64,000 nucleotides of DNA, taken from assembly GCF_009857835.1 (NCBI RefSeq), contig NZ_WWCL01000001.1:1550001-1614000 (forward strand), written 5' to 3'. The translations under genes were made by a program, and so were the position numbers. Position 1 is the stretch's first letter. Each line of letters begins with the position of its first letter. The stretch comes from Duganella fentianensis (GTDB lineage: Bacteria; Pseudomonadota; Gammaproteobacteria; Burkholderiales; Burkholderiaceae_D). The notes under the pieces are model-generated. The model was not told the DNA's origin. It made no database searches and worked only from the letters and a program-made list of their open reading frames with translations. Positions 17,389-26,165 of this stretch are shown here, one piece after another.

Positions 17389-17404
17389 TGCAAAAACAGC
17401 GCCG
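17389..17404 (-). promoter_or_regulatory. sigma-54 (-24/-12) promoter of the DUF6152 gene
   Basis: Minus strand CGGCGC-N5-TTGCA: GG and GC are exactly ten bases apart, and the -12 half matches the TTGCA consensus. It lies 39 bp before the start codon at 17350. Confidence 0.65.
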
Positions 17405-17465
17405 ACCAAACGCGCACTTTTGATATGGATATGCAATAAACTTATTGGACGATGCGCAGGCTTGC

Positions 17466-17482
17466 TGGCAAATTGGCTGCTT
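17466..17482 (+). promoter_or_regulatory. sigma-54 (-24/-12) promoter of the WDGDTLVV/VERW pair (set A)
   Basis: TGGCAAATTGGCTGCTT has GG and GC ten bases apart (17467-17468 and 17479-17480) and matches TGGCA at -24. The start codon is at 17510 behind a strong GAGGAGG site. It is divergent from the DUF6152 promoter. Confidence 0.65.
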
Positions 17483-17509
17483 CATTAATCAGCCCAGCAA
17501 GAGGAGGCT

Positions 17510-18493
17510 ATGTTCTTTCGAATCAAACCGCGCCATATGGTAGCTGGCTTTGTTCTATCCGCGTTGGCTGCGGCAGTCAATGCGCAATACCGTGACGAGG
17601 CTAAGCCCGATGGCATTACCGCCAGGTCCTATGCCATCTGGTTAGGCACGGAAACTACCGGACAGCCTGCCGCGACACCGCGTGATGCCAAGGGCAAACC
17701 CATTCTGAATGGCTACTGGAAATTGCTGCATGAAGCGGGCAAGCCCGATGGTAATCTGGCCAAGGATTTGCCGCAATACCAGCTGCCATACACCGCTGCC
17801 GGTAAAGCTGCGCTGGCCGCAAATGAAAAAGTAGTGGATCCGGAAGCACGCTGCATCATCACCGGCATACCGCGTGCACTGACTGCGGTGCTGCCATTTG
17901 AAATTCAGCACAACGGGGTACGCTTTGCCAGCTTCCATCAACTGGGCTGGCATAGGCTGGCGTGGCTCGATGGACGTAAAGCGCCCGCCGATCCGGACCC
18001 GCGCTACAGCGGTAACGGGATAGGGAAATGGGAGGGCGACACGCTGGTAATCCGCTCGAGCGGATTCAAGGATAGCGCGGACGGCCGTGTGTGGGCCGAT
18101 GACAATGCCAACCCTATCAGCAACGAGGCCGTGGTGATCGAACGCTGGACGCGGCCCGATTACCAGCATCTGAATCTGGAGCTGACCTTCACTGACCCCA
18201 AGTATTACAGCAAGCCTGTCAGGTATGCGCGCCGCTACGTACTGGCGCCGCAAGGCGAACAGCTCAAGGAGTTTTCCTGTGAGTGGAATAGCTACTGGGT
18301 GACCACCCATCTAGAACCGGGGCCGGGCAAGATCGGTAGCGATGGCAACCGCTATTTCGGACCGGATAAACAGCTGGTGCCGGACTGGCCGCTGGGGAGT
18401 GTCGAGGACGATGGGCGCGGTACCGGCTACTGGCTGTATCGCAAGAACAAACCTAAACCGTCGGATCTGCCACCTAAACCGGAGGCCAAGTGA
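17510..18493 (+). CDS. periplasmic protein of the WDGDTLVV/VERW family (set A, first)
   Basis: A protein of 327 residues with a signal peptide of about 25 residues. I do not know a name for the family. Its signature is visible here as 'GKPILNGYW' near the N-terminus, 'GKWEGDTLVIRSSGFKD', 'VVIERWTRPDYQHLNLEL' and 'FTDPKYYSKPVRY'. The same motif order occurs in the genes at 18490, 31498 and 32460. The strand-rich pattern suggests a secreted beta-sheet protein. It overlaps the next gene by four bases. Confidence 0.75.
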   Translation: MFFRIKPRHMVAGFVLSALAAAVNAQYRDEAKPDGITARSYAIWLGTETTGQPAATPRDAKGKPILNGYWKLLHEAGKPDGNLAKDLPQYQLPYTAAGKAALAANEKVVDPEARCIITGIPRALTAVLPFEIQHNGVRFASFHQLGWHRLAWLDGRKAPADPDPRYSGNGIGKWEGDTLVIRSSGFKDSADGRVWADDNANPISNEAVVIERWTRPDYQHLNLELTFTDPKYYSKPVRYARRYVLAPQGEQLKEFSCEWNSYWVTTHLEPGPGKIGSDGNRYFGPDKQLVPDWPLGSVEDDGRGTGYWLYRKNKPKPSDLPPKPEAK

Positions 18494-19437
18494 ATCGTAT
18501 GAGCAAGCTGATGAAACGTAAAACTGTCACACTTAGTCTGATGCTGGGCGCATTGCTGGCGGTATGGGCCGGCCATGGCTGGGCGCAAAACGGCAAGGCC
18601 GCCACCCGTGCACCTGCGCAGGGTGAAAACGCCGATGCCGAGACCGAAATGTTCCGCCCGCTGATCTATAAGGGTCCGCCACTGCCGGCGCCACGCCTGC
18701 TCGATGGCAAGCCTGATCTCAGCGGGTTCTGGCAGGGCGTGCGCGAGAAAGGCGTACCGGGAGGGAATCACGGTAAGGATCAGCCCGGCTTCATTCTGCC
18801 GCTGACGGAAAAGGGCAAGCGCGCCATGATCTATGCACAGAACCATACGCCGGATCCCGAAGCGGTCTGCATCAATGGTGGCATTCCACGTCACAATAGC
18901 AGCGGTCTGCCATTCGAGGTGCTGCACACGACAGACCGCTTTGCCACGCTATACCACTACACCACGCATCGCTCCGCAACGGTGGCGCAGCGCCGGCCGT
19001 TGCCGGCCAAGGAAGACATCAGTAAAACCTATTTCGGTACCAACGTGGCGTACTGGGACGGCGATACGCTGGTGATCGAGACCACTGGCTTGCGCGATTC
19101 TTCGTTCGAAAAAATCTGGCTCGATGAAAACGGTAACCCGACCAGCGATCAGACCAGGGTGATCGAGCGCTGGTCGCGGCCTGATTATCATCATCTACAA
19201 CTGGAAGAAACGGTGATCGATCCGAAGTATTATCGCGAGCCTTTTAAATTCACCCGCATATGGAATTATGGTGGTGATGGGCGGGGCGTAGGGGAATACT
19301 CGTGCAACGAGAATAATGTCGAGCGCGAGCATATTGGACCGGGGGCGGGAGTGATAGGTCCGAATGGTAATCGCGGCTTTGGCTACGATGCGCCACTGCC
19401 GAAAACACCGCCAAGTCCGGACGCCTACGGTTTCTGA
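18490..19437 (+). CDS. periplasmic protein of the WDGDTLVV/VERW family (set A, second)
   Basis: A protein of 315 residues if the GTG at 18490 is used (GGAGG four bases upstream, overlapping the previous TGA); ATG codons at 18499 and 18511 are alternatives. After a signal peptide ending in GWAQ come 'LDGKPDLSGFWQ', 'AYWDGDTLVIETTGLRD', 'RVIERWSRPDYHHLQLEE' and 'VIDPKYYREPFKF'. It is the closest relative in the window of the preceding protein, which suggests tandem duplication. Function unknown. Confidence 0.75.
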   Translation: MNRMSKLMKRKTVTLSLMLGALLAVWAGHGWAQNGKAATRAPAQGENADAETEMFRPLIYKGPPLPAPRLLDGKPDLSGFWQGVREKGVPGGNHGKDQPGFILPLTEKGKRAMIYAQNHTPDPEAVCINGGIPRHNSSGLPFEVLHTTDRFATLYHYTTHRSATVAQRRPLPAKEDISKTYFGTNVAYWDGDTLVIETTGLRDSSFEKIWLDENGNPTSDQTRVIERWSRPDYHHLQLEETVIDPKYYREPFKFTRIWNYGGDGRGVGEYSCNENNVEREHIGPGAGVIGPNGNRGFGYDAPLPKTPPSPDAYGF

Positions 19438-19467
19438 GGGGCGATCTAGTCGGCCCAGCAGAACGCG

Positions 19468-19504
19468 CAAGGCGGGTGCTCAGAGTCGCTGATCACCCGC
19501 CTTG
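19468..19504. terminator. hairpin between convergent genes
   Basis: CAAGGCGGGTG and CACCCGCCTTG are perfect 11-bp arms around a 15-nt loop, between the VERW-family gene and the activator gene. There is no long T tract, so it may act as a weak bidirectional terminator or mRNA end. Confidence 0.6.
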
Positions 19505-19575
19505 TGTCTGTGAGAGAAATGAATGAAATAGGGAGTGCAGCCAGCCCGCTGAGCGGGCGCTGGGGAGATGACGAC

Positions 19576-20793
19576 TTAGTCGATCACCTTTGCGTGCTTC
19601 AGGAAAGTGCGCAATACGTTGCGGCTGAGGTTTAATCGCCTGGCGGTGCGGACCTGATTGCGCTGGCATAGTTCCCACGCCGCCAGTATCAGTTGTAGCT
19701 GCAGTTCCTCGAAGTGTATGGACTCGTCAGATTGCAGCAAACTGTCCCAGGCCTGATACAGGGCGGGGGCGCAAGCTGTCGCAGTGTCGGCACTGGACTG
19801 GGCTGCTGTTTCTACCGTGTCTGATTCGGACGGGCGGCTGTACTGCTTGCTCTGGTGAGCGCCGGGATGGGCGGGCGGTTCTTCCGTAGAGCCTGAGCCT
19901 GGTGCGGTATTGTGCCAGCCTGGCAGATTCAGTTCGGCCGGTGTAATGAAGCCGGCACGGCTGAGCAACACGGCGCGGTGGATGATGTTTTCCAGTTCGC
20001 GGATATTGCCCGGCCATGGATATGTCAGCAAGGCTCGTTCTGCATCGGCTGTCAGACAGACCTGCTCCACCTGCAGGCGGCGCGCATAGGTAGACAGAAA
20101 GTGCTGTGCCAGCGGCAGTACATCGCCCGTACGTTCGCGCAAAGGCAGCACGGGCAGCGAGATGACCTGCAGACGGTAGTACAGATCTTCGCGGAAGCGG
20201 CCGGCGCGCACGGCTTCCGATAAATCGATATTGGTGGCGGCGATCAGACGCACGTCGATCGGTACGGGTTGGCGTGCACCTAGCCGCACCACCTCGCGCT
20301 CCTGCAGCACGCGTAGCAGCTTGACCTGCATCGCCAGCGGCAGATCGCCGATTTCATCGAGGAAGAGCGTGCCGCCATTGGATGTCTCGAACCAGCCGGC
20401 CTTGCCTTGCAGGGCACCGGTGAAGGCGCCGCGTTCGTAGCCGAACAGTTCGCTCTCGATCAGCGTTTCCGAAAAAGCACCGCAATTAATCGCGACAAAC
20501 TTGGCATTGCGGCGCTTGCTCAGCGCATGCACATGGCGGGCAACAAGCTCTTTGCCGGTACCGGTTTCGCCGGTGATGAGTACGGTCGCATCGCTGGGCG
20601 CGATGCGCTCGATGACGTTATGTAGTGCGCGTGAACGGGTATCGGCGTAGACAAAGGCAGTGGCCCGGATGATTAGACTGAGCTGGGTGGCGTCGCGGAA
20701 GGCGATCAGCGGCTGTTCATCGGCGCCCGCGCCTTTGGCCAGATTGGCGCCACGGATAAAGTCGTTCCGAAAATTGTGTGCAAGTAGTTCCAT
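19576..20793 (-). CDS. sigma-54-dependent transcriptional activator (AAA+, Fis-type HTH)
   Basis: A protein of 405 residues. A short N-terminal region of about 55 residues, without a recognised sensor domain, leads to the AAA+ domain: Walker A 'GETGTGKE', 'GAFTGA' loop for sigma-54 contact, Walker B '[10 protein letters not shown]' and '[10 protein letters not shown]'. After a Ser/Pro-rich linker comes a Fis-like HTH ('[20 protein letters not shown]'). The short N-terminus resembles SfnR-like activators of sulfur metabolism, but this is not proof. Four -24/-12 promoters in the flanking operons make them its likely targets. It is divergent from the encapsulin operon. Confidence 0.9.
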   Translation of the reverse strand: MELLAHNFRNDFIRGANLAKGAGADEQPLIAFRDATQLSLIIRATAFVYADTRSRALHNVIERIAPSDATVLITGETGTGKELVARHVHALSKRRNAKFVAINCGAFSETLIESELFGYERGAFTGALQGKAGWFETSNGGTLFLDEIGDLPLAMQVKLLRVLQEREVVRLGARQPVPIDVRLIAATNIDLSEAVRAGRFREDLYYRLQVISLPVLPLRERTGDVLPLAQHFLSTYARRLQVEQVCLTADAERALLTYPWPGNIRELENIIHRAVLLSRAGFITPAELNLPGWHNTAPGSGSTEEPPAHPGAHQSKQYSRPSESDTVETAAQSSADTATACAPALYQAWDSLLQSDESIHFEELQLQLILAAWELCQRNQVRTARRLNLSRNVLRTFLKHAKVID

Positions 20794-20832
20794 GCAACGA
20801 CTATAACGGCGGCGCTTATTCGCAGGAAGGAA

Positions 20833-20866
20833 TTATGCCAAGCATGCTTATCCGGAATTGGCATAA
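20833..20866. promoter_or_regulatory. inverted repeat between activator and encapsulin operon
   Basis: TTATGCCAA (20833-20841) and TTGGCATAA (20858-20866) are perfect 9-bp arms separated by 16 bases, 40 bp upstream of the activator gene and 140 bp upstream of the encapsulin operon. It could be an operator for the activator or for the XRE protein. No convincing -24/-12 promoter was found for the encapsulin operon. Confidence 0.5.
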
Positions 20867-21006
20867 GGCCGATGACAGGGGAACTGCAACCGCTGCGTCT
20901 ATCGCTTATGCGTTTTTCGCCTTTGTGAACTCGATTTTATTCGTTTTATCCTGAATGCAGCGACCGTATGCTGACGTCTATCGCCATCATGTGACCAAGG
21001 TTGAAT

Positions 21007-21438
21007 ATGTCGGAAGTCGTTGTTGAATTACCGCTGGAGTTAGCACAAGCCAGTGCCGGAGTGCCACCTGCCATTGCCTGGCAGCTGTTCTTGCGAGGAC
21101 AGTCGCTGCTGGTGGATGTGCGTACCGCCGAGGAACGCAAATTTGTCGGCCATGTGCCCGATACACTGCACGTGCCCTGGGCAACCGGCACCGCGCTGAC
21201 GCGCAATCCCCGTTTTGTGCGCGAGCTGGAAGCCAAGGTAGGCGGCAAGGATGCCGTGGTCCTGCTGTTGTGCCGCAGTGGCAAGCGCTCTGCGCTGGCG
21301 GCGGAAGCGGCTGCCAAGGCCGGCTTCACGGCGGTCTTCAATGTACTGGAAGGTTTCGAGGGCGAGATCGACGGGCTGCAGCAGCGCGGCAAGTCGGACG
21401 GCTGGCGTTTCCGCGGTCTGCCATGGGTGCAGGATTAA
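21007..21438 (+). CDS. rhodanese-like sulfurtransferase of the encapsulin operon
   Basis: A protein of 143 residues from the ATG at 21007, with AAGG six bases upstream. It is a single rhodanese domain with an intact active-site loop, 'LLCRSGKRSA'. There is no signal peptide, so it is cytoplasmic. Rhodaneses move sulfane sulfur between thiol acceptors. It is the first gene of the family 2A encapsulin operon, where such enzymes are commonly found, and stops 3 bp before the acetyltransferase start. Confidence 0.9.
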   Translation: MSEVVVELPLELAQASAGVPPAIAWQLFLRGQSLLVDVRTAEERKFVGHVPDTLHVPWATGTALTRNPRFVRELEAKVGGKDAVVLLLCRSGKRSALAAEAAAKAGFTAVFNVLEGFEGEIDGLQQRGKSDGWRFRGLPWVQD

Positions 21439-21441
21439 ACC

Positions 21442-22365
21442 ATGACGACTTTCGACATTACCGGCATCGTGCAATCGCTGCATGATGCGCGCCATAACTG
21501 GCGCCGCATCCAGAGCCGCAGCAGCGAAGCAGGCAACCGCGAATTCCCGTCGCGCAATGCGCTGGCGGCCATCATCGAGAACCTCAAGGGCGTGCTGTTC
21601 CCTATGCGCTTAGGGCCACCAGACCTGCGGCAGGAAAGCGAGAACTTCCACGTGGCCCACACGCTCGACGCGGCCCTGCACGCGCTACTCAAGCAAGTGC
21701 GGCGCGAACTGTCCTACAACGCCAGCCTGCATTTGGGCGAGCGAGGCGACGTCGATGCCGACGCGCTGACGGCAGTACGCAGTTTCGCCGCTGCCTTGCC
21801 CGCCATCCGCACGCTGCTCGATAGCGACGTGCTGGCAGCCTATCAGGGTGATCCGGCCGCGCGCAGCGTGGATGAAGTGTTGCTGTGCTATCCGGGCGTG
21901 CTGGCCATGATCCACTACCGCCTTGCTAATAAATTGTATCAATTAGGGCTGCCGCTACTGGCACGCATCGTGGCCGAGCTGGCACATAGTGCCACCGGCA
22001 TCGATATCCACCCCGGTGCGCGTATCGGTGCAGGCTTTTTTATAGACCACGGCACAGGTGTGGTGATCGGCGAGACGGCCGTGATCGGCGAGCGTGTGCG
22101 CGTCTATCAGGCCGTCACACTGGGCGCCAAGCGCTTTCCGGCCGATGGCGACGGCAACTTGCAGAAAGGCCTGCCGCGCCACCCGGTGGTGGAAGACGAT
22201 GTGGTGATCTATGCCGGCGCTACGGTCCTCGGCCGCATCACGATAGGCAAGGGCGCCGTGATCGGCGGGAATGTCTGGCTGACCCATGACGTGCCGGCCG
22301 GCGGTCGGGTGGCGCAGGCCGAGTCGCGCGAAGGTGCGCTGGCGAACGGTATAGCTTCCGCATGA
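21442..22365 (+). CDS. epsC: serine O-acetyltransferase (EpsC/CysE type)
   Basis: A protein of 307 residues. An N-terminal helical region of about 170 residues precedes a left-handed beta-helix of hexapeptide repeats, with catalytic His in 'DIHPGARIGAGFFIDHGTG' and later 'GETAVIGERVRVYQAVTLGA'. It makes O-acetylserine, the carbon skeleton for cysteine. Together with the desulfurase downstream it links cysteine supply to sulfur release. Its TGA overlaps the ATG of the XRE gene. Confidence 0.92.
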   Translation: MTTFDITGIVQSLHDARHNWRRIQSRSSEAGNREFPSRNALAAIIENLKGVLFPMRLGPPDLRQESENFHVAHTLDAALHALLKQVRRELSYNASLHLGERGDVDADALTAVRSFAAALPAIRTLLDSDVLAAYQGDPAARSVDEVLLCYPGVLAMIHYRLANKLYQLGLPLLARIVAELAHSATGIDIHPGARIGAGFFIDHGTGVVIGETAVIGERVRVYQAVTLGAKRFPADGDGNLQKGLPRHPVVEDDVVIYAGATVLGRITIGKGAVIGGNVWLTHDVPAGGRVAQAESREGALANGIASA

Positions 22366-22619
22366 GTACACCGAACTGCATAGCGTGTGCACTGGTCGGC
22401 AGCTTCGGCCGCGGGGTGCGCCAGTTGCGCGAGGCGCAAGGCTGGTCGCAGGAACGGCTGGCCGAGAATTCCAATCTGAATCGTTCGTACATCGGCGAGA
22501 TCGAACGGGGCGTAGTGGTGGCATCGCTGCTGACAGTGGAGAAGCTGGCCACTGCGCTCAAGGTGACGCCAGCTGCGCTACTGGAGCAGGGTGGTAAGCA
22601 GTGCGCAGGCAGGCCTTGA
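22362..22619 (+). CDS. XRE-family DNA-binding protein in the encapsulin operon
   Basis: A protein of 85 residues that is almost entirely a Cro/CI-type HTH ('LREAQGWSQERLAENSNLNR', then 'SYIGEIERG'). It has an N-terminal C-x2-C pair ('NCIAC') and a third Cys close to the C-terminus, unusual for such a short regulator; they might sense thiol state or metal (inference). It is translationally coupled to the acetyltransferase by an ATGA overlap, so it is made with the operon and probably regulates it. Confidence 0.85.
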   Translation: MSTPNCIACALVGSFGRGVRQLREAQGWSQERLAENSNLNRSYIGEIERGVVVASLLTVEKLATALKVTPAALLEQGGKQCAGRP

Positions 22620-22697
22620 TGGCTATAGCATGTTGAGGCGTCTGGGCCAGCGCCGCACACTAATCGTGTTTATTAACTCAATTTAATGGGAGTAAAG

Positions 22698-23630
22698 ATG
22701 TCAGCAACTGTAGGCGGAACCACGGCGCTGGGCGATAACGCAGCAAGGCAATTAGCCAATGCTACCAAGACGGCGCCCCAGCTAGAAACAATCAGCCCGC
22801 GCTGGCTTACCCATCTGCTGCAATGGGTGCCGGTGGAAGCAGGTATCTACCGCCTGAACAAGGTCAGGAATCCCGAGGCGATCAAGGTCACCTGCACCGC
22901 ACGGCAGGCCGAGAACCAGTTGCCGCGTACCTTTGTCGATTACGAAGAGCATCCGCGCGAATACTTCCTGAATGCCGTCTCCACCATCCTCGATGTGCAT
23001 ACCCGCGTGTCCGATCTGTATAGCAGTCCGCACGACCAGATCAAGGAACAGCTGCGTCTGACCATCGAGACCATCAAGGAAAATCAGGAGTCCGAACTGA
23101 TTAACAATCCGGACTATGGCTTGCTGTCGCAGGTGACGGACGAGCAGCGCATCTTCCCGCTGACGGGCGCACCGACGCCTGATGATCTGGACGAGCTGCT
23201 GACCAAGGTGTGGAAGGAGCCAGCCTTCTTCCTGGCCCACCCGCTGGCGATTGCTGCTTTCGGTCGCGAAGCCACGCGGCGCGGCACGCCGCCGCCGACC
23301 ATCAGCCTGTTCGGTTCCCAGTTCATCACGTGGCGCGGTGTGCCGCTGATCCCGTCCGACAAAGTGCCGGTGGCCGACGGCAAATCCAAGATATTGCTGC
23401 TGCGCGTGGGCGATAAGCGTCAGGGTGTGGTGGGTCTGTATCAGCCGGGGCTGCCGGGCGAGCAGAGCCCCGGCCTGTCGGTACGCTTCATGGGCATCAA
23501 TAATCATGCGATTTCGTCGTATCTGATTTCGCTGTACTGCTCACTGGCGGTACTGACCAATGATGCACTGGCCGTGCTGGACGATGTCGAAATCGGCAAA
23601 TACCACGACTATCCTGATACCTATAAATGA
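22698..23630 (+). CDS. family 2A encapsulin nanocompartment shell protein (SrpI-like)
   Basis: About 310 residues from the ATG at 22698, preceded by GGGAG five bases upstream; an upstream ATG at 22686 would remove that spacing. The sequence follows the SrpI pattern: 'ISPRWLTHLLQWVPVEAGIY', 'RTFVDYEEHPREYFLNAVST' and a C-terminal 'ISSYLISLYCSLAVLTNDAL'. Family 2A encapsulins have the HK97 phage-capsid fold, assemble into icosahedral shells and package cysteine desulfurase; they have been reported to store sulfur. The stop overlaps the start of its presumed cargo gene. Confidence 0.92.
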   Translation: MSATVGGTTALGDNAARQLANATKTAPQLETISPRWLTHLLQWVPVEAGIYRLNKVRNPEAIKVTCTARQAENQLPRTFVDYEEHPREYFLNAVSTILDVHTRVSDLYSSPHDQIKEQLRLTIETIKENQESELINNPDYGLLSQVTDEQRIFPLTGAPTPDDLDELLTKVWKEPAFFLAHPLAIAAFGREATRRGTPPPTISLFGSQFITWRGVPLIPSDKVPVADGKSKILLLRVGDKRQGVVGLYQPGLPGEQSPGLSVRFMGINNHAISSYLISLYCSLAVLTNDALAVLDDVEIGKYHDYPDTYK

Positions 23631-25375
23631 GCGATCCAACGTCCAATTTGCCGGAACCTCCCGGCGCGCCGTTCGATACGGCGCTACTGGCGCGGCTAGC
23701 CAACGAGCTATTTAGTTCGGCGCCGTTCAAGACGCCGCTCGGCGTGGCGGGCGTGCAGGCGCCCGCCAATCTGGCGCCGGCGGGATCGCCGCTAGCCAGT
23801 CCGGCCGGCCTCGGGCCTTCGGTGCCGGGTACGCCGATTCCGCAGGGGCAGATACCGGGCACCAATCTGATACCGGCCTCGCCGACCCAGCTTCCTTCGC
23901 TGGCCAACCGTATTCCGGCGTTGGCGCCGGTGGCCCCGGCCGGTAATGGTGTGCCAGACAAGGTGTACAGCAGCTTGCCGGCCTACGAGCCGCGCAGCGG
24001 CAGCGCCGTGCTGGGCGTGCCGGCGCTGGATTTGGGCGGGCCGCGTCAGGCCGATGCACCGTCGTACTACTTCCTCAGCGACTGGCATAGTCCCGATCCG
24101 GCGGCTGTCAGTGCAGCGCGGCCCGCCACCGCTACGCCACTGTTACAGGCCCAGCGTGCGCAGGCGCCATTCGATGTGCATGCGGTGCGGCGCGATTTTC
24201 CCATCCTGCAGGAGCGTGTTAACGGGCGTCAGCTGGTGTGGTTCGATAATGCTGCCACTACCCAGAAGCCACGTGCGGTAATAGACCGGATCAGCTACTT
24301 CTACGAGCACGAGAACTCGAATATCCACCGCGCTGCGCACGAACTGGCAGCACGTGCTACCGATGCCTACGAAGGGGCGCGCGAACGGGTGCGTGGCTTT
24401 CTCAATGCGCCCGATGTGCGCGAAGTGATTTTTGTTCGTGGCACCACCGAGGCGATCAATCTGGTGGCCAAGAGTTGGGGTGCGCAGCACATCGGCGAAG
24501 GTGATGAAATCATTGTCTCGCATCTCGAACATCACGCCAACATCGTGCCGTGGCAGCAGTTAGCCAAAGCCAAGGGGGCAGTGCTGCGCGTGATTCCTGT
24601 CGATGACAGCGGACAGCTGCTGCTGGACGAGTACCGCAAGCTACTCAATAGCCGCACCAAGCTGGTGTCTGTGACGCAGGTGTCGAATGCGCTCGGTACC
24701 GTCACGCCTGTGAAGGAAATCGTGGCACTCGCGCATAGCGTGGGGGCGCGGGCACTGGTCGATGGTGCGCAGTCGGTGTCGCACATGAAGGTCGATGTGC
24801 AGGATATTGGCGCGGACTTCTTCGTCTTCTCCGGCCACAAAGTGTTCGGGCCGACCGGCATCGGGGCGCTGTGGGGTAAGCGCGAGGTGCTGGAAGACAT
24901 GCCACCATGGCAGGGCGGCGGCAATATGATCGCCGACGTGACGTTCGAGCAGACGGTGTATCAGCCGATACCGAACAAGTTCGAAGCGGGCACCGGCAAT
25001 ATCGCCGACGCGGTGGGGCTGGGCGCGGCCATCGACTATGTGCAGCGTATCGGGCTGGATGCCATCGCCCGCTACGAGCACGAGCTGCTGGTGTATGGCA
25101 CTTATCAGCTGGAGCAGATCCGTGGTGTGCGGCTGATCGGCACGGCGGCCGAGAAAGCCAGTGTGATGTCGTTCGTGCTGGATGGCTATACCACCGAGCA
25201 GGTGGGCAAGGCGCTCAACGAGGAGGGCATAGCGGTGCGTACCGGCCACCATTGCGCGCAGCCTATTCTGCGCCGCTTCGGTGTCGAAACTACTGTCCGG
25301 CCTTCGCTGGCTTTCTACAATACCTATGAAGAGATAGACCGGCTGGTAGCGGTGATCCGCAAGCTCGCGCATTAA
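23627..25375 (+). CDS. cysteine desulfurase, encapsulin cargo (SufS-type with disordered N-terminal targeting region)
   Basis: A protein of 582 residues. The first 180 or so are Ala/Pro/Gly-rich and low in complexity with short repeated motifs ('LARLANELFSSAPFKTP', 'NLPEPPGAP'), as expected of the cargo-loading extension of family 2A desulfurases. The catalytic part begins at 'FDVHAVRRDFPIL'. It has the PLP lysine in 'FSGHKVFGPTG' and the persulfide Cys in 'RTGHHCAQP'. The enzyme converts cysteine to alanine and bound sulfane sulfur. It is coupled to the shell gene by an ATGA overlap. Confidence 0.93.
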   Translation: MSDPTSNLPEPPGAPFDTALLARLANELFSSAPFKTPLGVAGVQAPANLAPAGSPLASPAGLGPSVPGTPIPQGQIPGTNLIPASPTQLPSLANRIPALAPVAPAGNGVPDKVYSSLPAYEPRSGSAVLGVPALDLGGPRQADAPSYYFLSDWHSPDPAAVSAARPATATPLLQAQRAQAPFDVHAVRRDFPILQERVNGRQLVWFDNAATTQKPRAVIDRISYFYEHENSNIHRAAHELAARATDAYEGARERVRGFLNAPDVREVIFVRGTTEAINLVAKSWGAQHIGEGDEIIVSHLEHHANIVPWQQLAKAKGAVLRVIPVDDSGQLLLDEYRKLLNSRTKLVSVTQVSNALGTVTPVKEIVALAHSVGARALVDGAQSVSHMKVDVQDIGADFFVFSGHKVFGPTGIGALWGKREVLEDMPPWQGGGNMIADVTFEQTVYQPIPNKFEAGTGNIADAVGLGAAIDYVQRIGLDAIARYEHELLVYGTYQLEQIRGVRLIGTAAEKASVMSFVLDGYTTEQVGKALNEEGIAVRTGHHCAQPILRRFGVETTVRPSLAFYNTYEEIDRLVAVIRKLAH

Positions 25376-25399
25376 TCCTATATCGAGTAGTCATGGAGA

Positions 25400-25435
25400 G
25401 GCCTGTCACCCGGCGTGGTGGCAGGCCCTTTTTTT
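25400..25435 (+). terminator. strong intrinsic terminator of the encapsulin operon
   Basis: GGCCTG-T-CACC pairs with GGTG-G-CAGGCC around a 6-nt loop and is followed by seven T. It isolates the encapsulin transcript from the sigma-54 operon downstream. Confidence 0.88.
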
Positions 25436-25483
25436 GCCCCTCCATAGGCCGGGTGAACGAAATCCGACACTGGCCGATGTGGT

Positions 25484-25503
25484 GCTGTTGAATTCTCAAC
25501 AGC
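25484..25503. promoter_or_regulatory. palindrome, possible enhancer site for the sigma-54 activator
   Basis: GCTGTTGA-ATTC-TCAACAGC is a perfect dyad about 110 bp upstream of the -24 element at 25611. The arms and 4-bp spacer match the CTGCTGA-AAAA-TCAGCAG site at 33820-33837. Confidence 0.65.
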
Positions 25504-25609
25504 AGCGCGACGGATGTGCTGGAAATCCAACATCGGGCTGGAATAGTGTAGCTGGCTGATATGCGGTTTCGTCCGTCAATACAGGGTTTCCGTCCATCTG
25601 CGGGGGGGC

Positions 25610-25625
25610 GGGCACGCTACTTGCG
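25610..25625 (+). promoter_or_regulatory. sigma-54 (-24/-12) promoter of the rhodanese-like/DUF6644 operon
   Basis: GGGCACG-N4-TTGCG, with GG (25611-25612) and GC (25623-25624) ten bases apart, is nearly the full consensus. The first start codon is at 25665. Confidence 0.8.
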
Positions 25626-25664
25626 ACTAACAGACCAAGTTCAACTCTGCGAAAGACCGCAATC

Positions 25665-26153
25665 ATGAAACATATTCTGCTCTTACTGGCGCTGGCTGCC
25701 AGCATCCCCGCCTTTGGCCAGCAAGCCTGGACTCATAACACCAGACAGCTGCAGCGCAGCGAAGTCGATGCGCTACTGGCCCAGCCAGAGAAAGTGCTGA
25801 TTCTGGATGTGCGCCGCCCCGACGAGGTGACGGCCAAAGGCAGCTTTCCCGTGTATCTGAGCGTGCAGGCCAAGGATGTCGAGCAGCAGCTCTCGTTCAT
25901 TCCGAAAGACCGCTTGATCATCACTGTGTCTAACCACGCCCATCGTGCGGGGGCGGTCGGCGATCTGCTGCTGGCCAAGGGCTATCAGGTGGCCGGTGCG
26001 ACCGGTTCGGAGGACTATGAAGCGCAAGGCGGTACGATCAAGCGGATTACACCGCCGCCTGCCAAAATATCGGCCGCTCCGGCGGCAGCGGCACCGGTGG
26101 CGGATGCGGCGACAACTGCGCTGGCCTTATCTGCCCTGGCAGCGCTTCCCTGA
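25665..26153 (+). CDS. exported rhodanese-like protein lacking the catalytic cysteine
   Basis: A protein of 162 residues. A signal peptide of about 19 residues (ends FGQQ), a rhodanese fold ('VLILDVRRPDEV', 'KDRLIITVSNHAHRAGAV') and an Ala/Pro-rich tail. The active-site loop that normally begins with Cys reads SNHAHRAG, so sulfurtransferase activity by the usual mechanism is not expected. The His pair there might bind a ligand or metal (inference). It is the first gene of a four-gene operon behind a sigma-54 promoter. Confidence 0.8.
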   Translation: MKHILLLLALAASIPAFGQQAWTHNTRQLQRSEVDALLAQPEKVLILDVRRPDEVTAKGSFPVYLSVQAKDVEQQLSFIPKDRLIITVSNHAHRAGAVGDLLLAKGYQVAGATGSEDYEAQGGTIKRITPPPAKISAAPAAAAPVADAATTALALSALAALP

Positions 26154-26165
26154 GGTGAGGCCGCG

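Noticed and set aside
20880-20910. GG-N10-GC element before the encapsulin operon
   Set aside because: Neither half matches TGGCAC or TTGC well, so it was not called a sigma-54 promoter.
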